A stretch of DNA of 64,000 bases from Glycine soja (taxonomy: Eukaryota; Streptophyta; Magnoliopsida; Fabales; Fabaceae), in the NCBI RefSeq assembly GCF_004193775.1, contig NC_041011.1, positions 17,627,173-17,691,172 of the forward strand, read 5' to 3'. Each line of letters begins with the position of its first letter. Within the stretch, counting starts at the first letter, position 1. The translations under genes were made by a program, and so were the position numbers. Positions 32,790 to 45,677 of the stretch are shown piece by piece. The notes below the pieces were generated by a model. It was not told where the DNA came from. It did not search any database and was given only the letters and a program-made list of their open reading frames with translations.

Positions 32790-34250
32790 ACCCTCAACAA
32801 CACAATCACAATCCCTCACACACTTAAATGATCCAACTAAGTCTTTTTTTATGAATAAACCTTATTACTTAGACACACTAATAGAATTTATTAAAAAAAC
32901 ATAGGAGTGGATACTCGGGAGGATATCCACTAAGCAAGACCCCAGGTCGCTTAAGTGGATCGGAGTTCTAGCATGTAACTCTCACTGCTAAAGCAACCAT
33001 TTTCTCAAAATCTTATAAAAGAATATAGTTAACTCATTTTGAACATGTATAGGGATAGTTTTTTTTTATAACCCAAGTTATTCAACAACACATATGATCA
33101 AATCCAATCAATAGCAATTACATTTGCTCATATAAACACCTCAATATAATTTAATCTTCTTTTGCATACACGTTTATAGAATTCACATATCATTCATTTA
33201 TCTCACAACATTATTATTATTATTAATTCTTATATAATAGAGGAAATTTCAATTGAAATTCATTTAGAAGTCATTTATAAGATGTTCTATAAGAGATTTC
33301 ACTTAAGTGCCACTCATATCTTGCTTAAGCGACATTACTCTTAGGGCTCACTTTGATCTCTACATAATTCTTGCTTAAGCGCCACTTAATTCTTGTTTAA
33401 GTGAGAGAATGATAGCTAATTGTCCATTTTCTGGTTTTCTCGCTATAGCTAGGACCAATTCTTGCTTAAGCTAGAACTACATTCAGGCACACCTCTATCA
33501 TCTGTCTTGCTTAAGCAACTATAACCCAATGCTTAAGCGAAAACAGAGTGTAGAACCTCAAAACTTAACAAAAAGACCTCTAATGGCTACCAAATCAATT
33601 CTAATTCAAATTTTACATTAAACAAAAACATATAATCATGTAGTTCCAACTAGAGGACATCCAATGGTGCCCAAGGGATTGTTTTCCTTCACTTTATTTG
33701 TAGTTCAAACTAGAGGACATCCATCCAAACCCAAAACAACACTTATAATCATGTTAACCTAAATATAATAGGGAAATGAGAGGATGAAGATTTTACCTTC
33801 TACTAAGGGGAAATCACTCAAGGATGAGAAACCAACAAGTCTTGAAAAGTTCAAGCTCTAACTTGTAGAAATTTCAAGGAAAAGAAAAGAAAACAAAGGA
33901 GAAGGATGGGAGAAAGAGTGAGCTCACGCAAGAGAAGAATAGGGTTGGTAGAAGTGAGGGAAAAAACAAGTCTCCATTTTATATACTTACTTCCTGCAAC
34001 TATCCTTGCTTGAGTGACAACAATTCTTGCTTAAGCAAGAATACTACTAGCATCCACTACTATACTACATGTCATTGCTTAAGTGAGATCCATTACTCAC
34101 TTAAGTGTCAATCTCACTTAAGTGATGAGACATCATCTTTTTAAGCAAAAAAACAGTGTTGTAAAGGTCTATCCTCTTTCACTTTACTCTATCAGGGTGC
34201 TAACTAAGGTTACCATATAAAATCTAAATCTACCCTATAAAATACTCACA
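32790..34250. repeat. LTR-like region with repeated 'cttgcttaagc' motifs
   Basis: At least ten occurrences of 'cttgcttaagcg' or close variants ('cacttaagtga') lie between 33295 and 34150, each with a 'ttaa'-centred palindromic core. A phrase 'gttccaactagaggacatcc' is also repeated (33643 and 33702). No genes or clear LTR ends were found. I think it is a decayed LTR or UTR of a legume LTR retrotransposon. Confidence 0.35.
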
Positions 34251-34739
34251 TATTTTGTTATTTAAAACACATAAAATTAAACTTAATTTCTCATGTCTTT
34301 TAAATCAAACACTTATCATACATTATCAAAAATCATAATATTACACTTATCATCTTAACTTTTACTATTTTTTCATATAAATATAACCATACACTTATTT
34401 ACAAATAACACATGCAGTAGTGGTATATATATAATATTTTTTATATGTACTAATCAAGCTAAATAAATTAATGGCTTTGGCAACAACGAAAAATTAAGAA
34501 GACAAGGGATCAAATTTCACCTTTTAACACTTTTACCATTTTCTAAATGTTTAAATGCACTTTAGGTGTGACAAAATTATCAAAATTTGCTAAGTTTAGC
34601 ATCAAAATATGCAAGAAAAAACTTTAAGGGAATAATTTACAAAATTTTGAAAGTTGATTCTTTTTAATTTTAAGGACCAATTTGACCGACTATTATAATT
34701 TAAGGAACTAATTGGATTGATAATTTACAATTTAATATG

Positions 34740-35060
34740 TTATATATTTTGTCTTTCCAATTATAGGAACTTCATTTGTGAATCAAATTCTTTGCTTGCT
34801 ATTTAGATGATTCAGACAGGAGTCAACAACACTCATCCTCCTCATGCGTCAATTGTCAATAATATTAGCTCCTTTGAAAATCTTCCTTGGCAACTACATT
34901 TTATTCATACCCTTTGTGAAGGAAATGTCTGTGTAGACCTCTTTGCCAAAGCTAGGTCGTCTTCTCAACAAAGCCTTATAGTTCTAGAGTCCTTTTTGCA
35001 TTTCTTGTTATCTAGTCTTAGGGCAGATGAGCTAGGCACTATCTTTATTCATTTTTAGTC
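34740..35060 (+). pseudogene. LINE-type RNase H C-terminal fragment
   Basis: The plus-strand frame 34807-35058 encodes 'MIQTGVNNTHPPHASIVNNI', 'PWQLHFIHTLCEGNVCVDLF' and 'AKARSSSQQSLIVLES'. This is the end of the RNase H-like (RVT_3) domain found in plant LINEs and annotated as 'putative ribonuclease H protein', where the 'H..REGN.cAD.LAk.g' motif is conserved. Here the usual Ala-Asp before Leu reads Val-Asp. The upstream part of the domain is missing. About 60 bp on each side (34674-34735 and 35120-35175) resemble each other in direct orientation. Confidence 0.65.
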
Positions 35061-35210
35061 TTTTGTACCTTTTCATACGTATAGATAGAAAGAAAGATAT
35101 TATTTTTCCATTTTATTTTTTTAAGGACCAATTTGATTGTCTATTATAACTTTGGGGATTGAATTGATTGATAATGTTGGAGATAAAAGGTTGACTTGAT
35201 GGTTGGGAAG

Positions 35211-35481
35211 TGTTGATGTATGTTGTAATTCAGTTAGTTAGTTAGGAGTTAGTTAGTGATTCATTTTGAAGTTAGTTTGACAGCTATGAAGGTTACATGT
35301 GTAGTGTGTATAAAAATAATAGTGATCATGAATGAGAAAAATGAGAGTGCAGAAGTTTAATTCAGAATTCTAGGTTCCCTCTATTTTCTCTCAGTTAATT
35401 CCTTCATCATCTTCTCTTATTCTCTAACATAGAGTGAGTGAGTGCATAGTCTGAGTGTGTGAGAACTTTATTGCTCCAACA
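35211..35481 (+). repeat. 5' LTR of the Ty1-copia element
   Basis: It starts 'tgttgatgtatgttgtaatt' and ends 'attgctccaaca' (TG…CA). It contains 'gtataaaaataata' as a probable TATA region. Confidence 0.9.
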
Positions 35482-35530
35482 AACTGGTATTCAGAGTTGA
35501 GGTTCAAGATCCTTGGATATCGAAATTGAG

Positions 35531-36430
35531 ATGGCTTCCTCGAATGGAAATTTTTCAACATCTATGTATGTTCTCGTAGGCAAGAACTATGATGATTGGT
35601 GTGCTCAGATGAAGGTAACCTTTCGATTCCAAGATGTGACAGAAGTGGTGCAAGAAGGGGTTCAAGAACCTGACAAGAACCCAACTGATGCACATAAGGT
35701 GGCTCACCGTGATTTGATGAAAAGAGATGCAAAGACATTGTTCATTATTCATCAGTGTGTAGATGTAGATAATTTCTAGAAAATTAGATTTGTTGATACT
35801 GCAAAGAAGGCATGGGATACTCTAGAGAAATCCTATGCAGGGGATAGCAAACTCAAGAAGGTGAAGTTGCAGACCTTGAGAAGGCAGTATTACAAATGAG
35901 TGATCAAGAAAGAATTGGTGAGTTCTTTTCTTAAATCTTGGCAATTACAAATCAAATGAATGCTTATGGTAACAAGCAATTAGACTTGGGGATCATTGAC
36001 AAGGTATTAAGAACCTTGACACCAAGATTCGATCATATAGTGGTGGCAATTGAGCAAGGCCAGAATCTTGAAGAAATGAAGATTGAAGAACTGCAAGGAA
36101 TACTTGAAGCTCAAGAGATGAGGCTCAATGAATGAAACTCACAAAGATCAGCTGAGCAAGCTATGCAAGCCCAAACAACCAAAGGGAACAACTATGATGG
36201 TAGCAAGAATAAGAAGGGAAAGGGAAAGTGGAAGAACAATAAGTGGAAGGGGCCAGGTGAGAGCTCCATCAGTTCTGGAAATCATAACCAGAATGAAGAA
36301 ACTGACAAGAAAAATGGAGGGAATCACAAAGTGGGCAAGAAGAAATTCAACAAGAAAGGGATTCAGTGTTATAACTGTCAGAAATATGGACATTTTGTAG
36401 ATGAATGCAGAAATAAAAGGGTTCCAAGAA
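35531..36430 (+). pseudogene. gag region of the Ty1-copia element
   Basis: It begins 'MASSNGNFSTSMYVLVGKNY' then 'DDWCAQMK', typical of the plant copia gag (UBN2/DUF4219 region), and ends with a CCHC zinc knuckle 'CYNCQKYGHFVDEC' near 36367-36408 that binds nucleic acid. Stops occur at 35777 and 36133, and the frame changes near 35890-35938. It normally forms virus-like particles in the cytoplasm; this copy is broken. Confidence 0.85.
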
Positions 36431-36499
36431 ATGAAAATGAGGCTCAATTGGCACAAGATGAGGATTCTGACTCTGATAAAGTGTTACTAATGGCAACTA

Positions 36500-39400
36500 C
36501 AAACTCAGAAGAAGACAGTGTTAATCTATGGTATCTTGACACAGGTTGTTCCAATCACATGACTGGACATAGAGAGTGGTTTGTAAACATTGATGATAAG
36601 GTGAAGAGCAAGATCAAGTTTGCAGATAACAACTCTGTAACTGCAGGGGGCATTAGAAAGGTGATGATTCAGAGGAAGGAAGGACAATACTCGTTTATCA
36701 ATGATGTGCTATATGTTCCCAATATGAAGAATAATTTGCTGAATTTGGGACAGTTGCTAGAAAAGGGCTACTCAATGCAGATGGAGGACAGTCAAATGAA
36801 GATATTTGATAGCAATAGGAGGTTGATTCTAAAGGCCCCTTTGTCAAGAAACAGAACATTCAAGATTGGAATTCTGATTGCTAAATTTCAATGCTTGGCT
36901 GCTTCTATAAGTGATGAAAGTTGGATGTGGCATCATAGGTTTGGTCATCTAAATTTTAGGAGTTTAAGTGAATTGAAAAGTAAGAAAATGGTTCATGGTC
37001 TTCCCCAAATTGAGATACCAAAACAGTTGTGTGTTGAGTGTTGTGTGTCAAAGCAACCAAGGAATTCTTTCAAGTCAGAAATTCCAATCAGATCCAAAAG
37101 AAAGCTTAAAGTGATCTATCCTAATGTGTGGTCCTTTTGAAGTGAAATCCCTAGGAGGTAACAGTTACTTTGTATCATTCATTGATGAATTTACTAGAAA
37201 AATATGGATCTATCTCATTAAGCAAAAAAGTGAAGTGTTTAACATCTTTAAGAAGTTTAAGTTGTTGAGTAAAAAGCAGAGTAATAAGGTAATCAAAGTG
37301 CTTAGAACAGATGGAGGTGGTGAGTATAACTCACATGAATTTCAAGTATTTTGTGATGAAGAGGGAATAATTCATGAAGTGACATCTCCCTATACACCTC
37401 AGCATAATGGTGTTGCTGAGAGAAGAAACAGAACCATTCTGAACATGGCAAGGAGCATGATGAAAGGGAAAGGAATGCCTTATTACTTTTGGGGAGAGGA
37501 AATTTCTACTGCTGTGTATATTCTGAATAGATGTCCCACTAAGAGATTGTAGGGATACACACCTGAAGAAGCATGGTAAGAAAAGAAGCCTAGTGTGAGT
37601 CATTTCAGAATATTTGGTTCACTGTGCTTTAAGCATGTGCCTGAGCAGATCAGAAAGAAACTTGATGACAAGGCTGAACCAATGATACTCATTGGATATC
37701 ATCCAAATGGTGCCTACAAGTTGTATGATCCTAGAATGAGGAAGATTGTGATTAGCAGAGATGTCTTGATAGATGAAACAAATGGCCAGAATTGGGAAAT
37801 AAATGTTGCTGACAGTGGTGAAAGAAAGGTGATTGTGAACCTTGAAGACAAACAAAGTAGAGAGGATGTACCATCATGTGGAGAACAACTTAGAAGGTCA
37901 CAAAGAGAGAGACAAGTACCACAAACACTTAGAGAGTATGAATTGTATCCTGATACATCAATCACTACAGAAAGGGATTTTGTGCACTTTGCTCTACTTG
38001 CTGAATCATAACCAATGAGTCATGATGAAGCCTTACAAAGTTCACATTGGAGAGCAGCTATGGAAGAAGAATTGAGATCAATTGAGAAAAATCAGACTTG
38101 GGAGTTAGTTCACTTACCTCAAGGAAAATGACCAATTGATGTGAAGTGGGTCTATAAGACTAAAGTAAAGCCTAATGGAGATGTGTCCAAGTATAAGGCA
38201 AGATTAGCAGCAAGGGGATTTCTGCAAAAACATGGCTTGGATTACAATGAGGTTTTCGCTCCAGTTGCAAGACTTGAAACTGTTAGGCTCATTGTTGCAG
38301 CTGCTAGCAACAGAAACTGATCTCTATATCAACTTGATGTGAAGTCAGCATTTTTGAATGGGCCACTTGAAGAAGTTTACATAACTTAACCACTTGGTTA
38401 TATAGTGGCAGGACAAGAGGATAAAGTATACAAGTTGAATAAGGCACTATATGGCCTCAAGCAGGCTCCTAGAGCCTGGAATATGAAAATTGATAGCTTC
38501 CTAGTTCAACAGAATTTCACCAAGTGCACTACTGAGCATGAAATTTATGTCAGAAACACAGATTCTGGTGAGTTTTTGATAATATGTCTCTATGTAGATG
38601 ATTTGCTAGTGACTAGCGGTAGTAAAGAAGATATAAGAGTGTTTAAAGGAAGAATAATGGAAGAATTTGAGATGTCTGATCTTGGTGAACTATCATACTT
38701 CCTGGGTATTGAATTTGTTTCTACCAGTAAAGGGATTTTCATGCATCAAAAGAAATATGCAGAAGACATTCTAAAGAGGTTTAATATGATGGAGTGTAAT
38801 TCTGTTATCACACCAACTGAAATTGGAATTAAGCTGCAAAGAGATGGGGATAAGAAAGAAGTTGATCCTACCTTGTACAAGCAAACTATAGGCTCATTAA
38901 GGTACCTATGTAACACCAGACTTGACATTGCCTATTGTGTTGGGTTGATGAGTAGGTTTATGGAGAAACCAAAGACACCTCATTTCCTGGCAACAAAGAG
39001 GATTTTGAGGTATGTGAAAGGAACATTAGATCTTGGCATTTTATATCCTTACAGTCAGAAGAATATAGAAGGAGAAGTGTTTGGTTATAGTGATTCAGAT
39101 TGGTGTGGTGATAAGGATGATAGGAAAAGCACTGCTGAGTATGTTTTCAAATTTGGAACAACATCCATCTCTTGGTGCTCAAAGAAGCAGAGTGTAGTTG
39201 CTTTGTCAACATGTGAAGCAGAATAAATTGCTGCTAAGTGTTTGGTTATAGTGATTCAGATTGGTGTGGTGATAAGGATGATAGGAAAAGCATTGCTGAG
39301 TATGTTTTCAAATTTGGAACAACATCCATCTCTTGGTGCTCAAAGAAGCAGAGTGTAGTTGCTTTGTCAACATGTGAAGCAAAATAAATTGCTGCTGCTA

Positions 39401-39717
39401 TGGCAGTTTGTCAAGCTCTATGGCTGGAAGTTTTAATGGAAGAACTGAACTTGAGAGATTGTAGTCCTATAAGGTTGTTGATTGATAACAAATTAACAAT
39501 TGATTTAGCTAAGCATCCTGTGGCACATGGCAGGAGTAAACATATTGAAACCAAGTTTCATTTCCTGCATGATCAAGTGAGTAATGAGAAGCTTGAATTA
39601 GAGTTTTGTAGGTCTGAAGATCAAGTTGCAGACATACTAACTAAGTCATTGAAGCCTATCAAGTTCAAGGAATTGAGAGACAAGTTAGGAGTGACGTCCT
39701 TGACAAATCTGAATTAA
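36500..39717 (+). pseudogene. pol region of the Ty1-copia element
   Basis: In order: protease with 'WYLDTGCSNHM' (36529-36561), the GAG-pre-integrase 'WHHRFGHLN' motif (near 36930), an integrase core with 'LRTDGGGEY' and '[11 protein letters not shown]' (37300-37440), reverse transcriptase with 'ALYGLKQAPRAWN' and the catalytic 'YVDDLL' (38440-38610), and RNase H with 'YSDSDWCGD' (39087-39113). A 2-bp loss near 37125 shifts the frame. In-frame stops lie at 37550, 38009, 38129, 38318, 38387 and 39224. A 161-bp tandem duplication (39075-39396) shifts the frame again before the last part (39400-39717), which ends just upstream of the polypurine tract. Confidence 0.9.
39075..39396 (+). repeat. 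161-bp tandem duplication in the RNase H region
   Basis: 'gtgtttggttatagtgattc' begins at 39077 and again at 39238. The two 161-bp units differ at only a couple of sites. Both carry the same 'taa' stop, so that stop predates the duplication. Because 161 is not a multiple of three, the duplication adds a frameshift. Confidence 0.9.
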
Positions 39718-39724
39718 GGAGGGA

Positions 39725-39995
39725 TGTTGATGTATGCTGTAATTTAGTTAGTTAGTTAGTTATTCATTTTGAAATTAGTTTGACAGCTATGAAGGTTGTT
39801 ATAACTACATGTGCAGTGTGTATAAAAATAATAATGATCATGAATGAGAAAAATGAGAGTGCAGAAGTTTAATTCAGAATTCTAAGTTTCTTTTATTTTC
39901 TTTCAATTAATTCCTTCATTATCTTCTCTTATTCTCTAACATAGAATGAGTGAGTGCATAGTGTGAACGTGTGTGAGAACTTTATTGCTCCCATA
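39725..39995 (+). repeat. 3' LTR of the Ty1-copia element
   Basis: It starts 'tgttgatgtatgctgtaatt' and ends 'attgctcccata', where the canonical final CA has become TA. Small indels separate it from the 5' LTR, such as an added 'gttataac' and a missing 'agttagga'. Confidence 0.9.
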
Positions 39996-40000
39996 GGAAG

Positions 40001-41323
40001 GAGAGGCTTTAGGGTGAAGGGAGAAGGAAGGATGAAGATGTCATGAATTAGAATCATTTTTAACAAAACTTATAAATTAACATTTGTCAATAAAAAAACT
40101 GATGATTAATTTTAGAGACTATTTTGCCACTTCATTAAATTTAGAGATCTATTCGGTTAACTATTACAATTTCAAGGACTAAGTTGATAATTTACTCTTC
40201 AAAAATAAGAAAGCAGAAAAAAAAAGCAGAAATAAATAATTTAATTTTCCCTAATTACTCCCTTCCTTCCTATAAATAAGATAACCTAACTTCCTTATTT
40301 TTGCACAAATAGAAGCTTAAGTTTGCGTCTGATTTGTTCTTCTCAAGCTACTGCTCGAAAATTAGAAGTTTTGTTAGGAATAGGAGCAATGCTTTCCTTC
40401 TTAAGTACGTACTTAGATAAGAATGACAATCTAATAAATAATCTCCAAATTAAAATAATAAGGATATTGCTTCTGAAACTAAGTGGATGCTGCTTTTGAT
40501 AATTAAAATTGTTATGTAAAAACTTTTTGATGAATGATCATTGATCAATGTTGTACTTATGCAAAATGAGGTTTTTCAAAACAGAATATGTATACAACAA
40601 ATATAAACAAACCAAGATTAATGAACTATAATTAATTTGTTGGGAAGTAATCAATATTAATAAAAAAATGTGTATAGTTATATTACAATGCATGTATTTA
40701 TTAAAAATTACATCTCACAAACTAAGATTTGAACAAAAAGAATTATTATTTAAAGTAAAAAAATGTGTATCATAGTGCCGATTTATGTTTGTCTTGATAT
40801 ATATTTTATTACATGTTAATTAATAATTATTCTCTTTATTATTATTTATAAGACTTAAGTTTAAAATAATATTTGTTTCTTTTTATAAGATTCAATTTAT
40901 AATATTTTTTACATTATTTATTTTTAGACTTAAAATATCCTTCATTGAAAAAAGGAAAAAAATGTATTGACAAATTAACAGAGAGAAAAATATTAATAAT
41001 AAAAATAGTTTTTTAAAAAATTATAAATTTAAGATAAATTTGTTACTTTCAATTAAATTAAGTACTTTTTTTTTAATTTTGATGAATTAGATAAATAAAT
41101 TTTATATATAAGAACCGGAAACAAGCGGTAATCTAAAATAACTGTTTGAGTTAGTAAAAAAAAGAAACTAGAAGGTGTCTTTTTGAATGAACTGAAAAAC
41201 GAGCTAGTTACGTTGATTATGCATATTTGATTATAATATTCTTACGTCGTGTAAATATTTTTACATTAGCATATAATTATAAATTGTTTGGTAAAATTAT
41301 TAATTTCAGTAATGATTGATTTA

Positions 41324-41362
<39 letters not shown>

Positions 41363-42700
41363 AGTTAACAATGTAAATTTTGTTATTATAATAACATATG
41401 CAAATAAAAATCTTGTTTTACCACTCTATATATACAATAAATGAGAATAAATATCTTGTATGAGAGTGTTTTAAGAGTTATTATTATTATTCAACAATAA
41501 TGTTTTAGTTTCTTTTAATGAGGCGTTTTTCATTTTTAGTTATTCTTATTAATTTTCTATCTATTTCAATCTATATTTTCGTCTTTATTTCTATAGTTAA
41601 AAATAAGCATATATCATAATGTAAGTTATTTTCATAAATAAAAATATAACTCATATACTAAATATTTATTTATTATAAATTTTAATTATAATAAAATTTA
41701 TATATTTAACATTATTTATTATAAATTTTAGTTATATAAATAAATATCTAATCCATATATTGCACAAATTAAAATATTAGTTTGTATAATTTATGTAAAT
41801 AACCGTATGAACATAGAAATTATTAGTTTAAAGTATCTTTGTTTTCTTTTTTAAGACAAAAGCAAATAGAAAAAGAAAGGAGGTATAATAAATAATGTGC
41901 ATGTGGCTCCCATGTTCCTTCTACATTCTCGAATGCCGTTATGTCTATCTGTCTTGGTCTCGTTGTCTTAATTAAAATTCTCTTCAACAAACCACGTTAT
42001 TAAATTATTTCCGAATGATATGCTGCTGTCTTTAAGGTAAAGGCAAATGCTGTGTCTTTAAATCTTTAATCTTTATGATACTTGTTAAGGAGGAAATAAA
42101 AAGGGAATTTTTTTATTAAAAACCACAAAAATACACTTTTCTTATGATTTTTAAAATACTTTCTCAAATAGTTTTTAATAAACATTTCCTCTTTTAATTT
42201 CGATATATACACTGATTAATAAGACTCGAAGTTAAATACACAATTTCACTTTACTCCTTTACATTCACTTCATTTAAATATCTTTCTCGTTCATAAAATG
42301 TTAAACTTTATTCTCCTAGCATGCATATGTATATCCTTTTATGTTTCTAAACTTTAATATCAATTAAATTATTTAACAACATACTTAATCTGTTATCATT
42401 TTTAACATTGATTTTAACTTGAATATTTTTTTTAAAGAAGTTATCAATAATTAAAAATAAGGATATATCAAAATTTTATCATAAATTTAAAATATAATTT
42501 GGAAAAATATGTTATAAATGAACAAAGGACAATATAAGAAAGTTTTATCGTATTATTTAATAACAATCGATCATTTATAATAATTTTTTTTTATTTTTAT
42601 AATAACTACTTAAAAAGTCATATTAATAATTCATATAATTGTTATTTTGTATCACATATAATTTATGTTAAAAATTATTTATTTCAAATTTTAATTATAA
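40001..42700. other. AT-rich intergenic DNA
   Basis: No gene is recognised. It includes a (TA)n microsatellite of about 30 bp at 41330-41360 and many A/T runs. Confidence 0.45.
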
Positions 42701-42709
42701 TATAATTTA

Positions 42710-43211
42710 AGCACGAATTCACTTTTGATTCTTATAATTTCATTAATATGTAATTTCGGTCCTTCATAAAAATTTAATTACACATTTGGTTCTCTTTGTT
42801 TAAAAAATTGAACAATTTTAATCCATCACTAGTAAGCACCCAAAATTAAAAAAAAAATAATGATATGATCATGATCAATAATATGTGTGACTAACTTATT
42901 TACAAAAAAAATTAATAATATTAAAAATTAAAAATAAATTTACTTTAATACATTTTAGAAATATTTTTTCAATATTTAAAATATATGAAACCAAATTTTA
43001 TAATTTATTTTCTTAAATGTATAAATTAGTCACACATATTATCAAACACGACCACACCAACATTTTCTCTCTAATTTTGGATGACAAACTATCATTGAAC
43101 TAAAATTGCTAAATTTTGAAAACGTTGAAAACTAGACGTGTAATTAAATTTTTATAGGAACCAAAATTCCATATTTATAATACTATAAGAATCAAAAAGT
43201 GAATTTAAGCC
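42710..43211. mobile_element. 502-bp inverted-repeat MITE
   Basis: The left arm 'agcacgaattcacttttgat' and the reverse complement of the right arm 'ggcttaaattcactttttga' match imperfectly over at least 90 bp, including 'aaaatttaattacac'. Flanks 'tataattta' (42701-42709) and 'tataactta' (43212-43220) agree at 8 of 9 positions, consistent with a decayed 9-bp target duplication of Mutator type. It has no coding capacity. Confidence 0.6.
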
Positions 43212-43220
43212 TATAACTTA

Positions 43221-45060
43221 TACATTTAGAAATATTTATTTAATATATACTTTTTTTTATAGAATATAGATATTTATTCTGCGCAATACATAGATTAAAA
43301 TATTGGTCATAATATATTAATATATTTGTCTCGAGTAAAGTTATATTAAATAAAAATACTTATAATCTAAAAGAAGAAAAATTATCTCCAAAGGAAAACA
43401 ACAACTATAATACTTTCACAATTTTTATTTGCGCTTTAATTTCTCATATTAAAATATTTGTAAACAAATGTATCCTATACAAGATGGAAAGCTTATTTCA
43501 AAGAAATCCATCCTGCCATGTAAATTAATAAATTTTCTGTAAAGAAAAGAAAAAAAAATGAAAGGCTAAAAATCTATTACCTATTATATAATACAAAACG
43601 TAATGGAAAAATATTTAAGATGATTAAGATATCATAGAGATACTTGCATTAAAGATACTCTTAATATAATCATTTCATAACATTTTTCTTTCAATCATGT
43701 TCAAACAACAATAATGAATATTTTTTTATTAACATATTATTGACATATAATATTTACGGATTTATCAATAATTAATATTCATTAAAAAATTTGACTAGTC
43801 ATTTTTTGTGAAATTTCTTCTTTTTATTAATTTTTTTTCATTCACATATCACGACACCTGGCATAAAGAGACTAAATCCAATATCATTCATATCAATGAT
43901 TTTGTACTATTAGTCTTTTTAATATGACAAAGAAAAATGTTAACGATCCTTTTTTCTGATATTCTCTATACGATTGGTTAAAATTTATTAAAAATCTTTA
44001 ATTTTGATAAGTTTTGTTTTTTAATCCATGCTTCTCAAGTGAAACATATCAAAATTAGTAATTTTTAATAAATTTTAACCCATCACAAATAAACTATTAG
44101 AAAAAGAGTGCTGTTAAATGATTTTTATCAACACAATTTCACTCATATTTAATATTAGGTTTACATAAAATTTTAATCTTTATATATAATGTATTCGTTA
44201 TTTTCTATTTTAGTTCTCTTAAAATTTTAAAAAGGACATAAAAATATTAAAAGGACCCAAACAAAAATAAAAATATATTATAAAACGTAACATAAAATAT
44301 TCAAAGCTTAATTTTGAATAGAATGCTGGTCTGTCTTCAAAAATGTCAAAGAAACTCTTTTTAGATTTAACTCCTTTCGTGCCAATTTGAGTCGAGGAAT
44401 GATACTTACATATTTTTTAACATGTTTTTTTTTATTATTAATACTTGTTATTATTAATTAAAATTTATTAAAAATATAAAATTACGAGTAGAACTATTAA
44501 ATAGGAAACAAGACTCATAAACTTTTATAATTTTTAATAAATTTTAAGTTTAGTTGAATACTATATGAATATATAGGTCATTAGAGAATTTTTAGCTAGT
44601 TTTCTAAACTAATAAAACTTGTCATTGAGTCATTGATCTTCTATCATTTTTGTAATTAGATTCTAAAAATTAGTAAAACTGTCGCAAATTATTATTTTTT
44701 CCTCTTTCAAGCGTCATAAACTAACTTAAGGGACCCAATTAAATAAGTTGTAGAAGATCAACAATTTAATTACAACTTTTTAGTTTAAAGACCTAATTAA
44801 AATTTTTCAATTTTTTTAATGATTAAACCTAAATTTTAAATAATAATAATAATTGTTTTTTTACAGAAAATAATAATAATAATAATAAAAATGTGTTACT
44901 GTACTTTTACTTTTAGTCATGCAGTATTGAAAATTAACTTTTATCCCTTGTTCTTTATTTTGGGGAGTAGGGTGTCTTGTTATATTATCTTAATATCTTA
45001 AGTTAATTTGCAATATGCCAACATTCGTTTTCATCTTTCAAGACTCTTTCGTCTCTTTGA
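43221..45060. other. AT-rich intergenic DNA upstream of the SD3-1-like gene
   Basis: No gene or bounded element was recognised. The last part may hold promoter elements of the receptor gene. Confidence 0.4.
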
Positions 45061-45163
45061 GCACAGAAAAGTTACTGTATAGTGTATACTGGAAAATACG
45101 TTCCTCATTGGCCTAATTTGGGACCCATTTCAGTTAAAAGCTTCAATTTTTATTTCTCAGACA

Positions 45164-45170
45164 TATATAA
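45164..45170 (+). promoter_or_regulatory. Candidate TATA box of the SD3-1-like gene
   Basis: 'tatataa' lies about 510 bp upstream of the start codon in a pyrimidine-rich leader context. A second candidate, 'atatatat', is at about 45240. The transcription start is not known. Confidence 0.25.
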
Positions 45171-45360
45171 TTTTTTTTTGCACAAAAACAAGAAGTGCTT
45201 CTTCCTCTTTAGGAATCTCCCTCCTCTGCAACTTAAGTCCATATATATCTTGCTACCTTCAGTGTTTTCTGTTTTGTTTCTGGGAATGGCCAAGTTTTTG
45301 TGATTGTCATGGTAGTTGGTGGCTTCTTGAATTTCTGAGCTTTTGACTATTCTCCTTCAG

Positions 45361-45630
45361 GTACCAAACACTTTTTTTTTTTCTACCCCACTTGGATCTT
45401 TTTGAGATTTTTTTCTTCACCCCTTCAAATTTGTCTGCACCCTTTACCTTGTACTCTTAGAAATTTTTTGTCTTGGGTTCTTAATCATTTCACCTCTGAA
45501 CAACACTTTGAGCGTTAAAAACAGAAAGCTTCAATCTTTAGCTTATCTTTTCCCTTTTCCCATTTGTTTTTGGTAAATTGCTGAGATGGAGTTCAATGTC
45601 TTTCACATGAAACTGTTTCTTGGGGTATAG
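45361..45630 (+). other. Possible 5' UTR intron of the SD3-1-like gene
   Basis: 'cttcag/gtacca' at 45360/45361 and 'gggtatag' ending at 45630 enclose a T-rich 270-bp stretch with no useful ORF, leaving about 47 bp to the start codon. It is predicted only from splice-site appearance. Confidence 0.3.
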
Positions 45631-45677
45631 GATTGATTGTTGTATCTCTTAATTTGCCCCTCTAAGCATATCTAAAT

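Larger units (their letters stand above)
35206..40000 (+). mobile_element. Complete but inactive Ty1-copia retrotransposon
   Basis: The element spans 35211-39995 and is flanked by the 5-bp target duplication 'ggaag' (35206-35210 and 39996-40000). It has LTRs of about 271 bp, a tRNA-Met-type primer-binding site ('tggtattcagag', one extra t) right after the 5' LTR, and a polypurine tract 'aaggaggga' (39716-39724) before the 3' LTR. Domain order gag, protease, integrase, reverse transcriptase, RNase H defines Ty1-copia. Many stops, at least two frameshifts and a 161-bp internal duplication show it cannot transpose by itself. The LTRs differ at a fair number of sites, so the insertion is not recent. 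Confidence 0.95.

Noticed and set aside
45082..45303. 73-codon ORF upstream of the SD3-1-like gene
   Set aside because: It lies in the T-rich leader region, has no family features and overlaps the likely promoter and 5' UTR.
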